Shown here: in pieces, positions 1 to 11,860 of the stretch
Layout of the letters: each line of letters begins with the position of its first letter
Numbering within the stretch: position 1 is the stretch's first letter
Assembly (NCBI GenBank): GCA_973895155.1
Contig: OZ316897.1
Location: 21,700,001 to 21,764,000 of the forward strand
Origin: Marsupella aquatica
Lineage: Eukaryota; Marchantiophyta
Direction of reading: 5' to 3'
DNA length: 64,000 nucleotides
Position numbers and translations under genes: made by a program
Notes under the pieces: model-generated
What the model saw: only the letters and a program-made list of their open reading frames with translations
Told to the model about the DNA's origin: nothing
Database searches by the model: none

Positions 1-198
1 TGCCCAAGAAGGATGCAACTTCTCAGTTTCCTCTATAAATAAGGTCTGATCTCTGTGGTGAGCAGACAAATTGCAAGGTTGACTGGTGTCCGGTCAGCTC
101 TGCGGTATAGAATAATTTTTCTACTTAATTGTCATTTAAAGAATCGTTTTTTTCTAGCTCTTTGTCATCTAATAGTTAATAAAGAAACATATCAGCAG

Positions 199-223
199 TA
201 CTAACATGGGAGTCGTATTGCAG
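199..223 (+). promoter_or_regulatory. Intron 3' end: TACTAAC branch point and acceptor of the GH30 gene
   Basis: A perfect TACTAAC lies at 199-205 and the next AG (CAG, 221-223) follows 19 bases after the branch adenosine. This fixes the exon start at 224 rather than the in-frame ATG at 206. Confidence 0.65.
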
Positions 224-1542
224 TTGCTTCCACTAGTACAGAAATCTCTCTCAAGCAAAGGCATGTCAACCCAAATCACAGCTGCTGATGCGTGGAGTCT
301 GAACACACCTAAAGTTCTTCGAGGATTGGGGAAAGAAACACTGGATATCGTCAGCCAGATAAACGTCCACACTTACATTCCTTTCGTACAAAGAGAGGGT
401 GATGCAAAACGAAGTGAGGTACTACATCTTGAAATGATTAACCCTATCTTACTCCGATATTGTGTCTCGTATTTTAGAATTGCCCTAGTATTTCCAATTA
501 CTCTGATACCCTTTCAACAGGATATTTTAGTTCCAACCTTCCACGATCCACCCGCCCCTAGTCTTTTCCACACCTACAATTAAGAAACGAATGTTTTTCA
601 CATTACAATCATATTCTGATTCCCTTAAATTATAACAATGACGATTATTTCTTTTTCATTTTCTTATTTAAGATACATGATACACCTAAATTGGTACTAC
701 TATCGTAGAAGTGATGTAAATGTTTGACAATGGTGAATACTCGACTTCATTTTGAATAGACTGCAGATAGATAGATTTCACTCAGAATGTAGTCCAGGGG
801 TAAGAGGTTTTTTTCCGAATCTCCCATCATTCTTGATTTTTGAATTCGCTGTCCTGTACCTGAGACTTAGAGCACATGCACGTGCAAATGTCTATCAAGA
901 TTTATTATGTACATTTGTTGTTGTCTTCAGGTTAAGCGTGCTGTCCATGGAATTGGAAAGAAGCTGTGGATGTCAGAATATGGACCATTGAATTGGGGAG
1001 GATCAGAATTGGACGTTGCGCTTGCAGTGGGTAGGCATATCACACTCGACATAAATGAGCTGCAGGCCTCAGCTTGGTGTTATTGGCAGGTGCTGGAAGT
1101 TCCTGGGAAGAACTTCTATTGGGGATTGTTGCATGCAGAATTCAAGTATATGTGGGATCATTCGGATCCGTTTAGAGTTCAAATCAAGAAACAGTATTAC
1201 ATGATGATGCATTTCAGTAGATGGGTTCGCCCGGGTTTCACCATTTTTTGTATTAGCGAGGGACAGTTCAGGGACTGGCTTGTGCTTGCTGTGGATCCTT
1301 CGAAATCTATTGTTGTGATGGTGTTTACAAACACCTCACAAAGGAACATAGATGTTAGTTTTGATGTATCGGGAGTAGCAACAGCCTTAAAGGACAGCCC
1401 TATTCAGGCTGCTCTAATTAGAACATCAGAGACTGAAAACCATTTGGAGCTTCCAACCATCAGCTTCAAAACACCAGTAGTTGTCGTCAGAATTGTTGCG
1501 AAGTCCATTAACACCATTGTTGTATCCAAGGCAGTGGAATGA
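224..1542 (+). CDS. GH30-family glycosidase, 3' part (two exons, 5' end outside window)
   Basis: Two exons are visible: 224-418 and 931-1542, joined in phase 0 across an intron 419-930 (donor GAG|GTACTA, acceptor TTGTCTTCAG|GTTAAG). The first exon encodes a barrel segment containing AADAWSLN and INVHTY; the second begins VKRAVHGIGKKLWMSEYGP. The motif LWMSEYG carries the Glu (codon 976-978) that acts as nucleophile in GH30 enzymes, and the later YYMMMHFSRWVRPGF plus a C-terminal beta-sandwich fit endo-beta-1,6-galactanase-like members, which cleave beta-1,6-linked galactan of the type found on arabinogalactan proteins. Family assignment rests on my recognition of these motifs. The stop at 1540-1542 lies inside the first unit of a 168-bp tandem repeat. 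Everything upstream of residue LLPLVQK, including any signal peptide and the acid/base Glu, lies outside the window, so I cannot say whether the gene is intact. It is the only convincing ordinary host gene here. Confidence 0.75.
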
Positions 1543-1910
1543 AGTTAAGTTCCGAGACGGAGCTGAAGTACTGAGGCTGCTCTAAGTAGAACAGAAGAGA
1601 CTGAAAACCGTTTGGAGCTTCCAACCATCAGCTTCAAAACACCAGTAGTTGTCGTCAGAATTGTTGCGAAGTCCATTAACACCATTGTTGTATCCAAGGC
1701 AGTGGAATGAAGTTAAGTTCCGAGACGGAGCTGAAGTACTGAGGCTGCTCTAAGTAGAACAGAAGAGACTGAACCGTTTGGAGCTTCCAACTATTAGCTT
1801 CAAAACACCGGTTGAGTCAGAAGTGTTGCGAAGTCTATCAACACCATTGTTGTATCCAATGCTATGGAGTACAATTCAGTTCCAAGACGGAGCTAAAGTG
1901 CTTAGGCATT
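1408..1910 (+). repeat. Three tandem copies of a ~168-bp unit covering the GH30 stop codon
   Basis: The segment with TTTGGAGCTTCCAAC occurs at 1443, 1611 and 1777, giving periods of 168 and 166 bp. Each unit holds the last ~45 codons of the GH30 reading frame, the stop codon and about 40 bp of 3' sequence. Copy 2 is almost identical to copy 1; copy 3 is more diverged and decays after about 1880. Only copy 1 is in frame with the gene, so copies 2 and 3 look like a duplicated 3' UTR. Confidence 0.85.
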
Positions 1911-4453
1911 GGAAGTGATTTTTTTCTAATTCGGCATACTCTGTTCAGGCATCAGCTTCATAAGCTTACCTTTCCTCGAATGGTAATAAAGGTCTTGCCC
2001 TCAAAACCCGAGGGGATAATGCAATAGTGGGACTTGGTCAATATTCTTACTCACAATACTTCCGTCCATGTGCTCTGCATGGGAGGACTCGAAGCTTGAG
2101 GACTTAAAGCTCCAGAATCTTGATTGTTCCCACCTTTATCACTGATTCAACATCTTAGACTGTTGGATGCTGGTGGAGGGTTAAACTTTTCCATGGCTAC
2201 TTTGAAGAGGTCTAGAATCTGTGCTAGCCTTAAAACTGTAGTAGACGAGGTCCTGGTCAATATTCTGAGACGCCCGATGCAAAGGTGGTCTTAATGATGG
2301 GTATGTGTTCTTGTTCATTCGTGAGTTTGATTTTCATATCTGACGGTTGCATGAACGCCAGGTCACTTGAGATGAGATTGTCCTTTCCTGGCAAGAATGA
2401 CAGATAGCATCCTGAGCTTGAAGGCACTTCTTGAAGGTACCTTTCGAGTATGCTCTCCCTCATCCGGTTAGACAATCTTTCCTTCCGCTCGACCTTTACA
2501 TAAAATTCTCTTAGTTTAAAGATGGTTTAGATTCCCATAGTAGGAGGCCAACGCAAAACTCTTCTGAAGTAACTCTTCGGAACGAAACAAATACCGATTC
2601 TTTTACAAATGGCGAATTGGAGAGAATGTGTTTACCACAATGTCCATCCCCGCAAATTACAGTTCTGGCTGCATCAGTCATAGGTCGGTCATACCATTTT
2701 CATCTCACCTGGGAACTCAGAGCAAACTATTGTGACTGACCACACGAACAAACCAAAATGCAATGCGATTCCATTGAATCTGGAAGGGACGAAGTAAGTC
2801 CCCGCCGTGCCAGGACTGCCTTTCAATAAGAGAGATACCTACACTAAAAGGGGTGCGCAAGTCTTACCACGATTCAGCGATCGAAACGGGAAAAACTATG
2901 GTATTCTCTCCAAGCAGAACTTCGAACCAATGTGGCAATTATTGCACTCGAGCGATATGACTTGTCCTCGACGTACTGTTTGGCACCTTCAGTGTACCTC
3001 AATCCCGTTAAGGACAAATACTCGGGGTCAACTACTATGATCTCAAACATAGTACAAATGGACCGAGATTTACAATTCACCTCCAACGCTGCAATTCGAG
3101 AGTATAAGGTGGTGAACACTACTTATTCACATGCTACCTAGTTAGTACAAATTCGACTATGTGTGCCAGCGACTCTACAATGGGCTCGATGGACAAAATC
3201 TACCGGCAGTAGACGAAATCTTCGGAACTGGGGAACTGAATAGTCGAACATATCCAGGAACAATTCAGCAGTTAAGTATTCGGACAGGAGGGTCCTTAGT
3301 GCACATAGAAACTGGAGTAACCTTCCATTTCCTATCGCACTGTTGAGAGAATCGAGAATTCATCTACACACATGTGCTCGATGTCACCCACGGCGAAGCC
3401 AAAGGGTCTTGCTTGCTTAGATATTTAAACACTGCCTCACGATGTTTAAATCATTCTTCTCTGCCACGGGCGACTCTTCAGAGCCCTGAAATTATTCGAT
3501 AGTCACGCCTACTACGATTAGCGCCTTATTAGTACGCTAGAAGGTGAACGCCATACTCACTTGTTGAAGAGCAAATCTTCTGCAAGATGAAGCGGGCCGG
3601 GGAAGGAATTAGCAAACTAGATGGGAGAATCGGATACTCTCGCTGTAAAAAAACCTTCCCGGGTGATCGCTAAACTAGCGAACGTTCACGTTCACAAACA
3701 CGTCCTGAACTATCCCCATATTGCCACCAATCCACACTACCTTATAGAAAGGCAGTGATTTCTCCGTGGACTTTTTGGTGCACAGTGTGACACGCGGGGA
3801 AGAAATAATGAAGAAGCTAAATATGTTTTCAAAGGCCTAGCCCCTAAATCCCAAGTCTGTAAATCCAAGCTCCCACTTAGCAACAATCCATGTTATTCCA
3901 CTACGTAAAATTCTCATGACCTGAAAAGTTGCCCAGGATCTCCTATACACTAGGGCGTCTCAAATATGAAGATTTTCCGTGCGGGACAGCGCCCGGGAGC
4001 ATCGCGGGTTGGGGCAGCGGGCGAGACTGGTCGGGCGCCGAATGTGTCACCCGACCAGTCATGCCCGAGAATATGGTCTGACCCGAATAGTCGGACCGCG
4101 TGTAACCGTGGTTACCATAGGGTTGACAGTGAAGGTTGGATGAGCCACGCAATGGATCGGGGGGAAAGCTGTCTACCTCACGACTCTGCGTGCTGCGAGC
4201 ACGAGACAGCGTTTTTTGCGAACAGCTTTGGGCAGGTTTCGAACGCCATCGATTAGGTGCAGCTTTGTGAGTTTCGTTGTGAGAGCTGGCTCGAGGTGGG
4301 ACAGCTTCAGCAAACGAGGAGCGGGCGCTTTACAGTGTGAAGGTCGCAGCTAGTTTAACGCAAATCTGTAAGGTGCTCTACGGTCATCAACATTTTCATC
4401 CCGGTTGCTTCTCATGTGATTTGCAATTTGTGTTGCGTCCTCAAATGCTATGA
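1911..4453. other. No recognisable gene (2.5 kb)
   Basis: Only short ORFs are found on both strands. The stretches around 2810-3350 encode 60-80-residue peptides without a family motif that I recognise. From about 3960 to 4330 the base composition turns GC-rich, with an ORF at 3966-4256, again without similarity I can name. No terminal repeats, tRNA or array structure was seen. Confidence 0.5.
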
Positions 4454-4480
4454 ATGTTTGTCTTGCTGCCATTCCAGGCC

Positions 4481-5089
4481 ATGGGGGACTGGACACCCCT
4501 TGCAGTTGTGGAGGATGCTAGACTGGCTGGAAAACTCGAGTCATTCCCACCCTCTCTAGTCTGGGCAGGGAACTATGTCGCCAGAAATCCTTTTCCAAGG
4601 CGTTTTACGTACTCTGCATGTACTGAGCCCCGCGAGCCAGGCGTTCCTTGTAAGAAGTCTCTGGAGTTTGGTCGGAAATGTGGGCATTCCGCCCCTGGAG
4701 AGCCCAAGTATCGATTCCAACTCATTTTATTTGATGCTGCGAATGGTGGCACACCCCCACTAAGAGCTCTCATCTGGGACCAGGCAACTGTGCTCCTCAA
4801 TTTGCAGCCAAGGGCGTTCAGCCTTTTAGATGAGCAAGAACAATTAGTCACTGTTCAAAAAGTGATGCAGAAATGTCATAAATTTCGTGTTTGGCTTTCT
4901 GTAAAAGACCCGGAGCTACACATCGACCGCCTTGCATTTGTGCATGAAGCTGCTACAAGTAGTCCGTCCATTCATTTACGTAGCAGTGTAGCAATTCTCC
5001 CAGCCAGGGTACACCAATTAAACAGGCTGTACAATTTGAATGCACTCCCACAAAGCCAAAGAGTGCCAAAAAAATCCTGGCTGATCTGA
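4481..5089 (+). CDS. OB-fold / zinc-ribbon-like protein fragment (exon or pseudogene)
   Basis: An open frame runs through a possible acceptor (CCATTCCAG, ending at 4478) to the TGA at 5087-5089. The peptide starts around AMGDWTPLAVVEDARLAG. Its middle has Cys residues in CTEPREPGVPCKKSLEFGRKCGH followed by YRFQLILFDAANGG, LRALIWDQATVLL and a helix with LLDEQEQL. Cysteines followed by a beta-rich core of the type YRFxLxLxD...LxAxIWDxAxxLL is the layout of the C-terminal OB fold of RPA1 and of telomere or meiotic OB proteins (POT1, CTC1, MEIOB). That points to single-stranded DNA binding, but no subfamily can be assigned. The frame ends 286 bp before the Harbinger transposase frame; it could be a host gene cut by the transposon, or cargo of it. 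Confidence 0.35.
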   Translation: MGDWTPLAVVEDARLAGKLESFPPSLVWAGNYVARNPFPRRFTYSACTEPREPGVPCKKSLEFGRKCGHSAPGEPKYRFQLILFDAANGGTPPLRALIWDQATVLLNLQPRAFSLLDEQEQLVTVQKVMQKCHKFRVWLSVKDPELHIDRLAFVHEAATSSPSIHLRSSVAILPARVHQLNRLYNLNALPQSQRVPKKSWLI

Positions 5090-5374
5090 TAGTGCCTCTT
5101 CAGGACACCGACCTTACAGACTAGGTTCCTTATGACAGTGATATGCATTCACAGAGTGTCTCAAATATGTAACCAAGTAATGTAGTCCTCTGCCATGATT
5201 TTGTCATACCTTGGCATAGGAGTTGTTTTTGCATACTGTAAATGTGTACTTTACCTAATGTATACTTTATTTTACATTGTATTTATGGGAATGGTGCAAT
5301 GGGTGTACTAGTATGACTCTGAACATGCATTTCTTTGGCTTGTACCTTTTTCCAGAAACCATACATCGCTTATT

Positions 5375-6984
5375 ATGCCTCATGTTTCAAAGCGCCACAT
5401 ACAATTGAGGGAAGTCAGACATGAACTTCAACTAAACATTGCTTTGGAGTCTATTGACTCTTCATCTGAGGCAGACTCACTTGACCTCTATGTGGGCTAC
5501 CTGGAGGCAAAGGATCAGGGCAATTTGTCTATTTTGTCATCCTCAGCTGGTGACTTCCATATGGACTCTACTTCAAATGAAGAGAACTCAGACATCTCAG
5601 ACTTTATTCAGGACAACAAAGTTCCTACTTCACTGTTTGAACTTTACTTTTTAATGTACAACACCAGGTTCTTTGTCCCAAGGCACATTACTAGCAAGTC
5701 GAATGAGTTTGTCACCCAATACTTCCACAACTTGCCTGGTACATTGTTCAGACAGCTTACCAGAATGGACAAGCCCACATTCTTTGGCCTGGTAGATAAA
5801 ATTGAGCAGCATCCCATTTTTGAGAACCATTCTAACTATGGGCAAGCCCCCATCATTACCCAATTAGCAGTATGTCTTGATAGACTAGGCCATGATGGTA
5901 ATGGGGCCTGTATCAACCATTTGATTCCTACTTGGGGAGTTAGTTGTGGCTCCCTAGTGAATTTCAGCAAGCGATGTTTTACTGCCCTAGAGGCAGTGTT
6001 GTCTGACCAAATTGCTTGGCCAGACATGAATGAGAGAGTCACGATTTCGGAAGCTTTTGCAGCACACGGCTTCCCTGGCAGTGTTGTCTGACCAAATTGC
6101 TTGGCCAGACATGAATGAGAGAGTCACGATTTCGGAAGCTTTTGCAGCACACGGCTTCCCTGGATGTGTAGGTCTCATTGATGGGTCCCTCATGCCATTG
6201 ACATAGCAACCAAAGCAAGATGGAGAATGCTACTATGATAGAAAGAGTCGCTATTCTAATAACACTCAAGTGGTGTGTGACCACAGGTGGAAAATTATTT
6301 TCATGTTCTCAGGTACATCAATTTCTACACTCATACTATTACTGGATTGTATATTGTCATTAATTATTACTTTAAAAGTAAGAGGACTCACAGACAATTG
6401 TGTGTGAAATTCTTCAGGAATGCCAGGGTCGTGTGGTGACCTCACAAGTATTAGGAGGTCTCCATTGTGGGCCTATTGTAACGAAGTGGTGCAATGTATT
6501 GTTCCGGGAAGGACAGTACTTATTGGGCGACTTTGGCTATCAGGCTGCTCCTCATTTAGTATGTTCCTTTAAACGTGCTGATATTTCAGAGAACATAGAG
6601 GACTTCAACACTTGTATGGCAAAATACCATGTGACAAATGAACATTGTATTGGAGTCCTCAAGTCACGTTGGCATTCACTGAAAGAGGTTCGTGTGCAAC
6701 TGAATCAAAAAAAAGATTCAATCTGGATGGTGAGATGGATATTAAGCCTTTGCTGTAAGCTGCACAACTATGTTATCAATCAGAATGATGAGTGGACCGA
6801 GCAGGACCAGATGGAGAACCAGGATTCAATGGAGGGCGTTGACCCTGTTGAGTACGGAGGTCTTCCCAGGGCATCAAGGCGTGCAACATCACAGGCCGGA
6901 AATGCCCTTTTATTGCAAGTCATGGATTATGCTCATCAATTTAATAGGGCCCCAGGGCATATTTTGTGGACTGCCTCTGAGTGA
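5375..6984 (+). pseudogene. PIF/Harbinger transposase (DDE_Tnp_4 type), broken
   Basis: The N-terminal part (5375-6090) is acidic and then helical (RMDKPTFFGLVDKIEQHP). The first catalytic block is GCVGLIDGSLMPL just after 6160, followed by YYDRKSRYSNNTQVVCD, which is the usual Harbinger order GxxGxIDGTHxxI...Y.NRKG.YSxNxQ.VCD. After a likely short intron (donor TCTCAG|GTACAT near 6311, acceptor TTCTTCAG near 6418) come LLGDFGYQAAPHLVC (second Asp) and FNTCMAKYHVTNEHCIGVLKSRW (the Glu-containing block). It is inactive: an 85-bp tandem duplication shifts the frame at 5992-6161, a TAG interrupts the frame just after MPL (codon context suggests former CAG), and another frame change lies in the GMPGSCGDL segment. 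Its usual partner, a SANT/Myb-like protein, lies on the opposite strand at 8115-9660. Confidence 0.75.
5992..6161 (+). repeat. 85-bp direct tandem duplication inside the Harbinger transposase
   Basis: The segment beginning GGCAGTGTTGTCTGACC at 5992 starts again at 6077 and looks identical across both copies. 85 is not a multiple of 3, so the second copy breaks the frame. Removing one copy restores HGFPGCVGLIDGS. The near-identity of the copies indicates a recent event. Confidence 0.9.
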
Positions 6985-7305
6985 TATAGAGTTTAAATTT
7001 TGAGCATGACCCTTCGCAGGTTAGGTCATGTGCTTCTCATGTGAGACCTGTAAATCCGGTACTGGCTTGTTGGAGTTAATGTGCTTAGCAGTGGTACGTG
7101 TGGTACCACCTTCTGTGAACGATCTTACATGTGACTGCAGCACATGCGCTTTGTGATTCATGTGAGGAGGCAGGCGACATCTTCTTCCATGAAGTTTTGA
7201 TGGATCTTGAGTCTAGTAGCAGTGAGACTCCACACATTACTCATTCGGCAATTTTGCGAAGTAGGGTAAGCTTTCGCGCAACACCCCTGCAAGGATGATT
7301 GCATT

Positions 7306-7761
7306 GTGAGAAGCGAGGGCAATGGAGAACTCTTGGCTTTGGCTTGTAGGGGGCTTGTAGGGCGGGGAAATACAGAGTCCACAATGTGGATAGCAATTCG
7401 GGCATTTCCGACCTGGCCAGAGGGGCCTCATATTGCGTTCCAAAGGCTGTATCCGGTCATTGAGAATTTTGATGTTGCTTGGCCAGGTGTGCAAGTCCTT
7501 GAAGTTGAGGCAAGGCGAGCCCTAATGTTTAGCGAGGCAGTGCTTTTTGGGAGGGAAGACATTGTGCCTGATGGCCAGGTTCCCATCCATGATTTACCAG
7601 TGATTAATTTGGCCGATTTTGATGAGTCTGAGGCTGCAAGCAGTTGTGTGACAAGCGCAATTGTTGGAACTGGGGACTTGGAGAGCACAGAGGTGTCATC
7701 TGTGCGAGATGGCCATGGAGATTCACATGCCACACCAACTCCTGGTAGTGGCGCACCGTAA
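7306..7761 (+). other. Unassigned 151-codon open frame
   Basis: An open frame with a segment RAFPTWPEGPHIAFQRLYPVI and an acidic Ser-rich tail ending PTPGSGAP. It has no stop for 150 codons and codon use that looks protein-like, but I recognise no family. It lies between the two Harbinger genes, so it may be an element-specific exon, a piece of the OB-fold gene upstream, or chance. The opposite strand is also open over much of this stretch (7428-7952). Confidence 0.2.
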
Positions 7762-8114
7762 GCTTCAATTGGGTAGTACATAGCGGTAGTTGGGGCGAAC
7801 CGAGATTGAGCAAAATAGCCCATTTTTGTATGTGAAGGGCGTAATCTTGCAGCTGAGTAGTATCGCAGAACTCCAATTTGAGGTGGATTTTTTGGCTGGA
7901 CCTTGGTACCTGAGTAGCAAGGTCCCTGTTCTTTCGATGCATATTGAGACAAGTATTAAGAACCGATTGAGAGGCAGTCATCCACAATGATTGAGGTGTA
8001 GCCACAGATATTTATTGAGCAAAATGTGTGTGACAAAATCACACAACACTTGTACGCAAGCGTTTTCACCTGGTCGACCTATGGGCTAACCAAATCAGGG
8101 ACATACGAAGTCCC

Positions 8115-9660
8115 TCACTCTATAATGTTCATCATTTCCCTAAAATGTTGTGGTGACCGATTTTGCTTCAGAAGTTCTGTGAGGAGCACTGTAGCTTGTT
8201 GAGCTTTGATAATACCGAGCTGATGTTTCAGCTCGGTTCTCGCCCTCTTATCTTCTTGTCTGCGCTGAAGGCGTTCCCTTTTGTCCAGGTGTGCTGATTG
8301 GGCATCTTGAAGTATCTTCTCTCTTAACGCCTCTGTTTGTCTAGCTTCTTTCCTGTCAACCAATTCTTGTGCTCTCCATCTGTCCTTGGCGTCAATCATT
8401 TGAATTCGGAAAGCATTCTTATCTTGTAACTACTCTGCATACACCTCAGCCAGATTGGGCCTCGACGTGCATTATGTTGTTGATGGCCTCTTGCCTTGTC
8501 GTGCCCGTTGACTGCCTCGTTTGGTTGTCATTGTTGGGTGAGCAGATGTTGTCCCTCTGCTTTGACCTTGTGAACGGATCGGTGCTGCTGTCGGGATAGA
8601 TGTTGGAGTTGCGATTGGCTCTTCAACGGTCGGTATGCTAGAACCATGAGGCTGGGATTGGGGCGAGGGTGCTCTTGGAGGCAGCAATTCATCCGCAGAA
8701 CTATTTCCAGTAGTAGGAGGGCAAGAGGGGTCAAGGTCATCCTCTGCATTTGTCTGGGCAAACTGAAATTCGAAGTCACCTGCATTGCAAACTCCAAAGT
8801 AAGCACGTCATTTGTAATTGCAATTGCACATACTTGCGCAACCTATGTACTATGTGTTGTGGACATTCAAAAGACATTCAGAAGACATTCAGAAGTGAGT
8901 GGACATTCAGAAGGCAATGAAAATGAAGTTGCGTCATAGCTTGTCTTACCAACTTCACGGTAGTTGGGGTCCTCTCGGGGGTCCTCTGGAAATGGGCATT
9001 TGGATTCTGGCACCTCATCTTTGTCAAAACCAACATCGATGTATAATTCTGCATGGCCAGGCAAACCAACAGCGATTGTGCTAGGAGGAGAAATGTTTGC
9101 TCTCTCCCCATAAATTGCGTGCATATGCTCAAAATGGGGGCAAATTTTCTCGTACTTGTCAGCTAGTGTTAGACCCTGTCTCAACTCAGCGTCTGTGAGT
9201 CCGGCACCAGAGTCCCGCTTCATTGCCAATGCCTCTTTGTATTTCTTTAAGAAACGCTGGTCAGGAACCTTTTGCCAAGATTATCGCCTGTTGTCACAAA
9301 CTTGGGAAAGCCATTGTCATGCAAGTCGATCAACATCTTTTTGAAAATAGTCTTCTTTGGAGGATGCTTACCAGTGATAGATGGGCGACTACTAGTGCCA
9401 TTGAGCATAGCAAAGTTCTCAGGCACCTCCAACCAATCCACGATGATAGCAAGGTGTTGTGGCAAGAGCTTCCTGTTATCGCTGGCTGGACCCATAGCTG
9501 CAGCTTGCGAGACCATTTCAGTGTCGGATTCAGGAAGCTGGGAATCAAGGATGACACCTTCAGACTCTAAATACCGAGGGTGACTTGGAAATTGAAACTG
9601 ATTGTTCATATGCAAAATGCCCTGTAAGATGTCCATGTTTAATGTTGCTATTGCCGTCAC
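8115..9660 (-). pseudogene. Harbinger ORF2: SANT/Myb-like partner protein with C-terminal coiled coil, fragmented
   Basis: Read right to left, 9660-9247 encodes the DNA-binding part, with VDWLEVPENFAMLNGTSS, KTIFKKMLIDLHDNGFP and TGDNLGKRF. This is the W-x-x-NF-x-x-L-x-G and T-x-x-x-L-x-x-R layout of Myb/SANT-like Harbinger ORF2 proteins. The next part (9229-8867) continues KRDSGAGLTDAELRQGLTLADKYEKICPHFEHMHAIYGERANI, the conserved 'tGaGl...k...CP.f..m..ifG...N' block. The last part, 8399-8115, is a charged coiled coil (KRERLQRRQEDKRARTELKH). In Harbinger elements this protein escorts the transposase to the nucleus and the element ends. The pieces lie in different frames, so introns or frameshifts separate them. 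I could not locate terminal inverted repeats or the 3-bp target duplication. Confidence 0.6.
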
Positions 9661-11000
9661 CTAAATTTTCATGGACCTCGCGACATTCAGCGAGGGAATG
9701 TTGATTTGAAATGTTGAAAGAATAAGCAAAGCACTGACCTTGCAAAATATTACAATGCGTTTGAAAAATCCAGGGGGAATTGGCCTCGTGTTCCTGTTGA
9801 GCGTAGTACTCAGGTTAACCGTGGTTAGAAAGATAACCATGTCACGCATATCGCCGCACAACAACTCAATGCTAACTACCCCAGCAAAGACTGGGCCGTG
9901 TATACCTAGTTTCGGTCTGCCCGACACTAATGAAATTACTTACGCACTTACACAAATGTCTTATGCATCTATTTCTCATACCCATAATCCTCATAGTGCA
10001 TAGTTCAACTAGATAAGTGCATGAAACTACAATGTGTACTATAGTTGTTTGTTGCACTTATCAGTAAATGCTTCTAACATATGTGTTGCAGTCATTGATT
10101 AATGCATCTGTACTCTTAAAGACCAAAAATGCCCTTGTATAATTGTTATTTAGTGACAAGCAATTGCACTTATATACGGTGCCTAAGAAGAGATGGCTAT
10201 CTCATGTTTCCATGCATCAGGAGGGGTGGCGACCTCTTGCCAAGGTATGTTTTAGCGAGTAGTTGAACCCATCTATAAGGATTGTGTGGTGACAAGTCTA
10301 GGCAAATTTGAACTAGAGCCTCTAACTAAGAAGAATAAGTGAGGATAACTAAGGCTGCATAAGAGATACCTGAACTCCCGCCTGAACTAAATCTCAAACC
10401 AATGTTAGCCAGGTTGTCAATGTAAACTAATTGTGTGTAGGGGAATTGAATCTATTGCTTGGTAGATAGCCCAATCACTACCTAGGTATGTAAGTACACC
10501 TAGTACTTAGTCTACACTGGTACGAGAACACACCTAGTACATAGCCCAATCCATACGTATGTGTCTATGTGAGCTGGAGGTGTTGTAGTACATTCTTGTG
10601 ATGGAACACTGGCACTGAAATACATTTTTGTGTTAGAAAACTGGCAAGCAAGCCCAACAATGGCTTGGGAGGAATGGCAAGCCTACACAGTCACCCTTCA
10701 AGAGTGCTCGGACTACTAGACAATTGTGTCACCTCATTATTTGGCAAAATTTTCAAAAAACAAATCATAACTTCCCTTTGTTAAAGTAGCCATAGCTAAT
10801 CCCAAGGCAAGAGTTGGCAAATTTTTTGTTAGGAATTGACTCTCAGTTCCCGACTTCTAGTTAGTTTGGCCTTACTAGGGTTAGTTGGCCCTTGGTTAGT
10901 TTAGGATATTAAGATCCACTTATTTAGGCTAACAAATTTGAGTTCCCTTTGGGGGGTATAGGTTAGAGCTGTTTGTTTTTAGCTGAGTTAGCCTTCATAT
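9661..11000. other. No recognisable gene
   Basis: AT-rich sequence without long ORFs. Stretches around 10,440-10,560 repeat the word 'cacctagtac' and variants, without a clear unit. The right boundary of the Harbinger element should lie here but no terminal repeat could be assigned. Confidence 0.45.
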
Positions 11001-11860
11001 CACTACTACATATTGGCCCCTTTTGCGAAGGTGTTTTTTGACATCCGGAAGGTCTTGCAATGTCAGCACCTTCAGATAATTTGTGATCAAACACACATCT
11101 CAATATCCCATGCTCTAACTATCACAACTTGATGTTGAGAAGCTAAATACATCGCACTCCATTTGGGATTGTATTGACTTCGCAACGTGTTTAGATACTA
11201 GTTGTCTTGCAATGGATTTGTGAATCTGTGACCATCGCAACCGTATTCGAATACCTTTTGGTTCATAATTTAGTGATACTAATGTAATCAAATTTGTATT
11301 ATGAACCTATTAGCTTCAGAAATGGTTGTGAATCATATAGAGTCGCAAAGTACCGGAGCCATGTTGTTCACAAATTTGAGAACCTATTGTTATCACACTT
11401 ACTGATGTAATGTGATTCACAAGAGGTTCAGAAATTCCTTCCCGACAGGTTCAAAAAATGTTTCACAAAGAGAGTTGTTGAAAAGTTTTCAAAATGGAAA
11501 TGTTTGAGAGAAAACTTTAGAAGATGGAGAATGCATGTTTTTAGGGTATAAGCTAGGGTTTTCAAAAAGGCGGCATGCATGAGGATAGTTTTTCTAGCAG
11601 CTAGGGTTGCATATATAGCGGTAAAATGAAATTTCAAAGTCTAAGTGTTTGTAAGACAAAAGAAGAAAATAAATATGTAAATATAAATAAAACCATGATA
11701 GTTAATATAATTAATTACAAATTATACGCCCACAACAAGTTTGACTACTAGTGATGCATCAAACTTGGTCCTCATCCTCTCCTCTGTTTGACACAATAAT
11801 AACTTCAGGTTTTTCCGAGATAATGGAACTAGACCGTGGCACATATGGTATTAATAACAA
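11001..11860. mobile_element. Candidate terminal region of the first CACTA element
   Basis: CACTACTACATATTGG at 11001 has the CACTA start word, followed by short direct and inverted words typical of subterminal regions (GAAGGTGTTTTTTGAC, GTCAGCACCTTC, CGCAACGTG, TCGCAAAG). A second possible end, GACTACTAGTG, stops at 11753. The two do not pair convincingly as terminal inverted repeats, so the boundary is tentative. Confidence 0.3.

Noticed and set aside
2807-3346. Overlapping short ORFs on both strands
   Set aside because: All are under 85 codons, in conflicting frames, without motif or splice support.
3966-4256. 96-codon ORF in a GC-rich patch
   Set aside because: GC-rich DNA makes stops rare by chance, both strands are open, and no domain is recognised.
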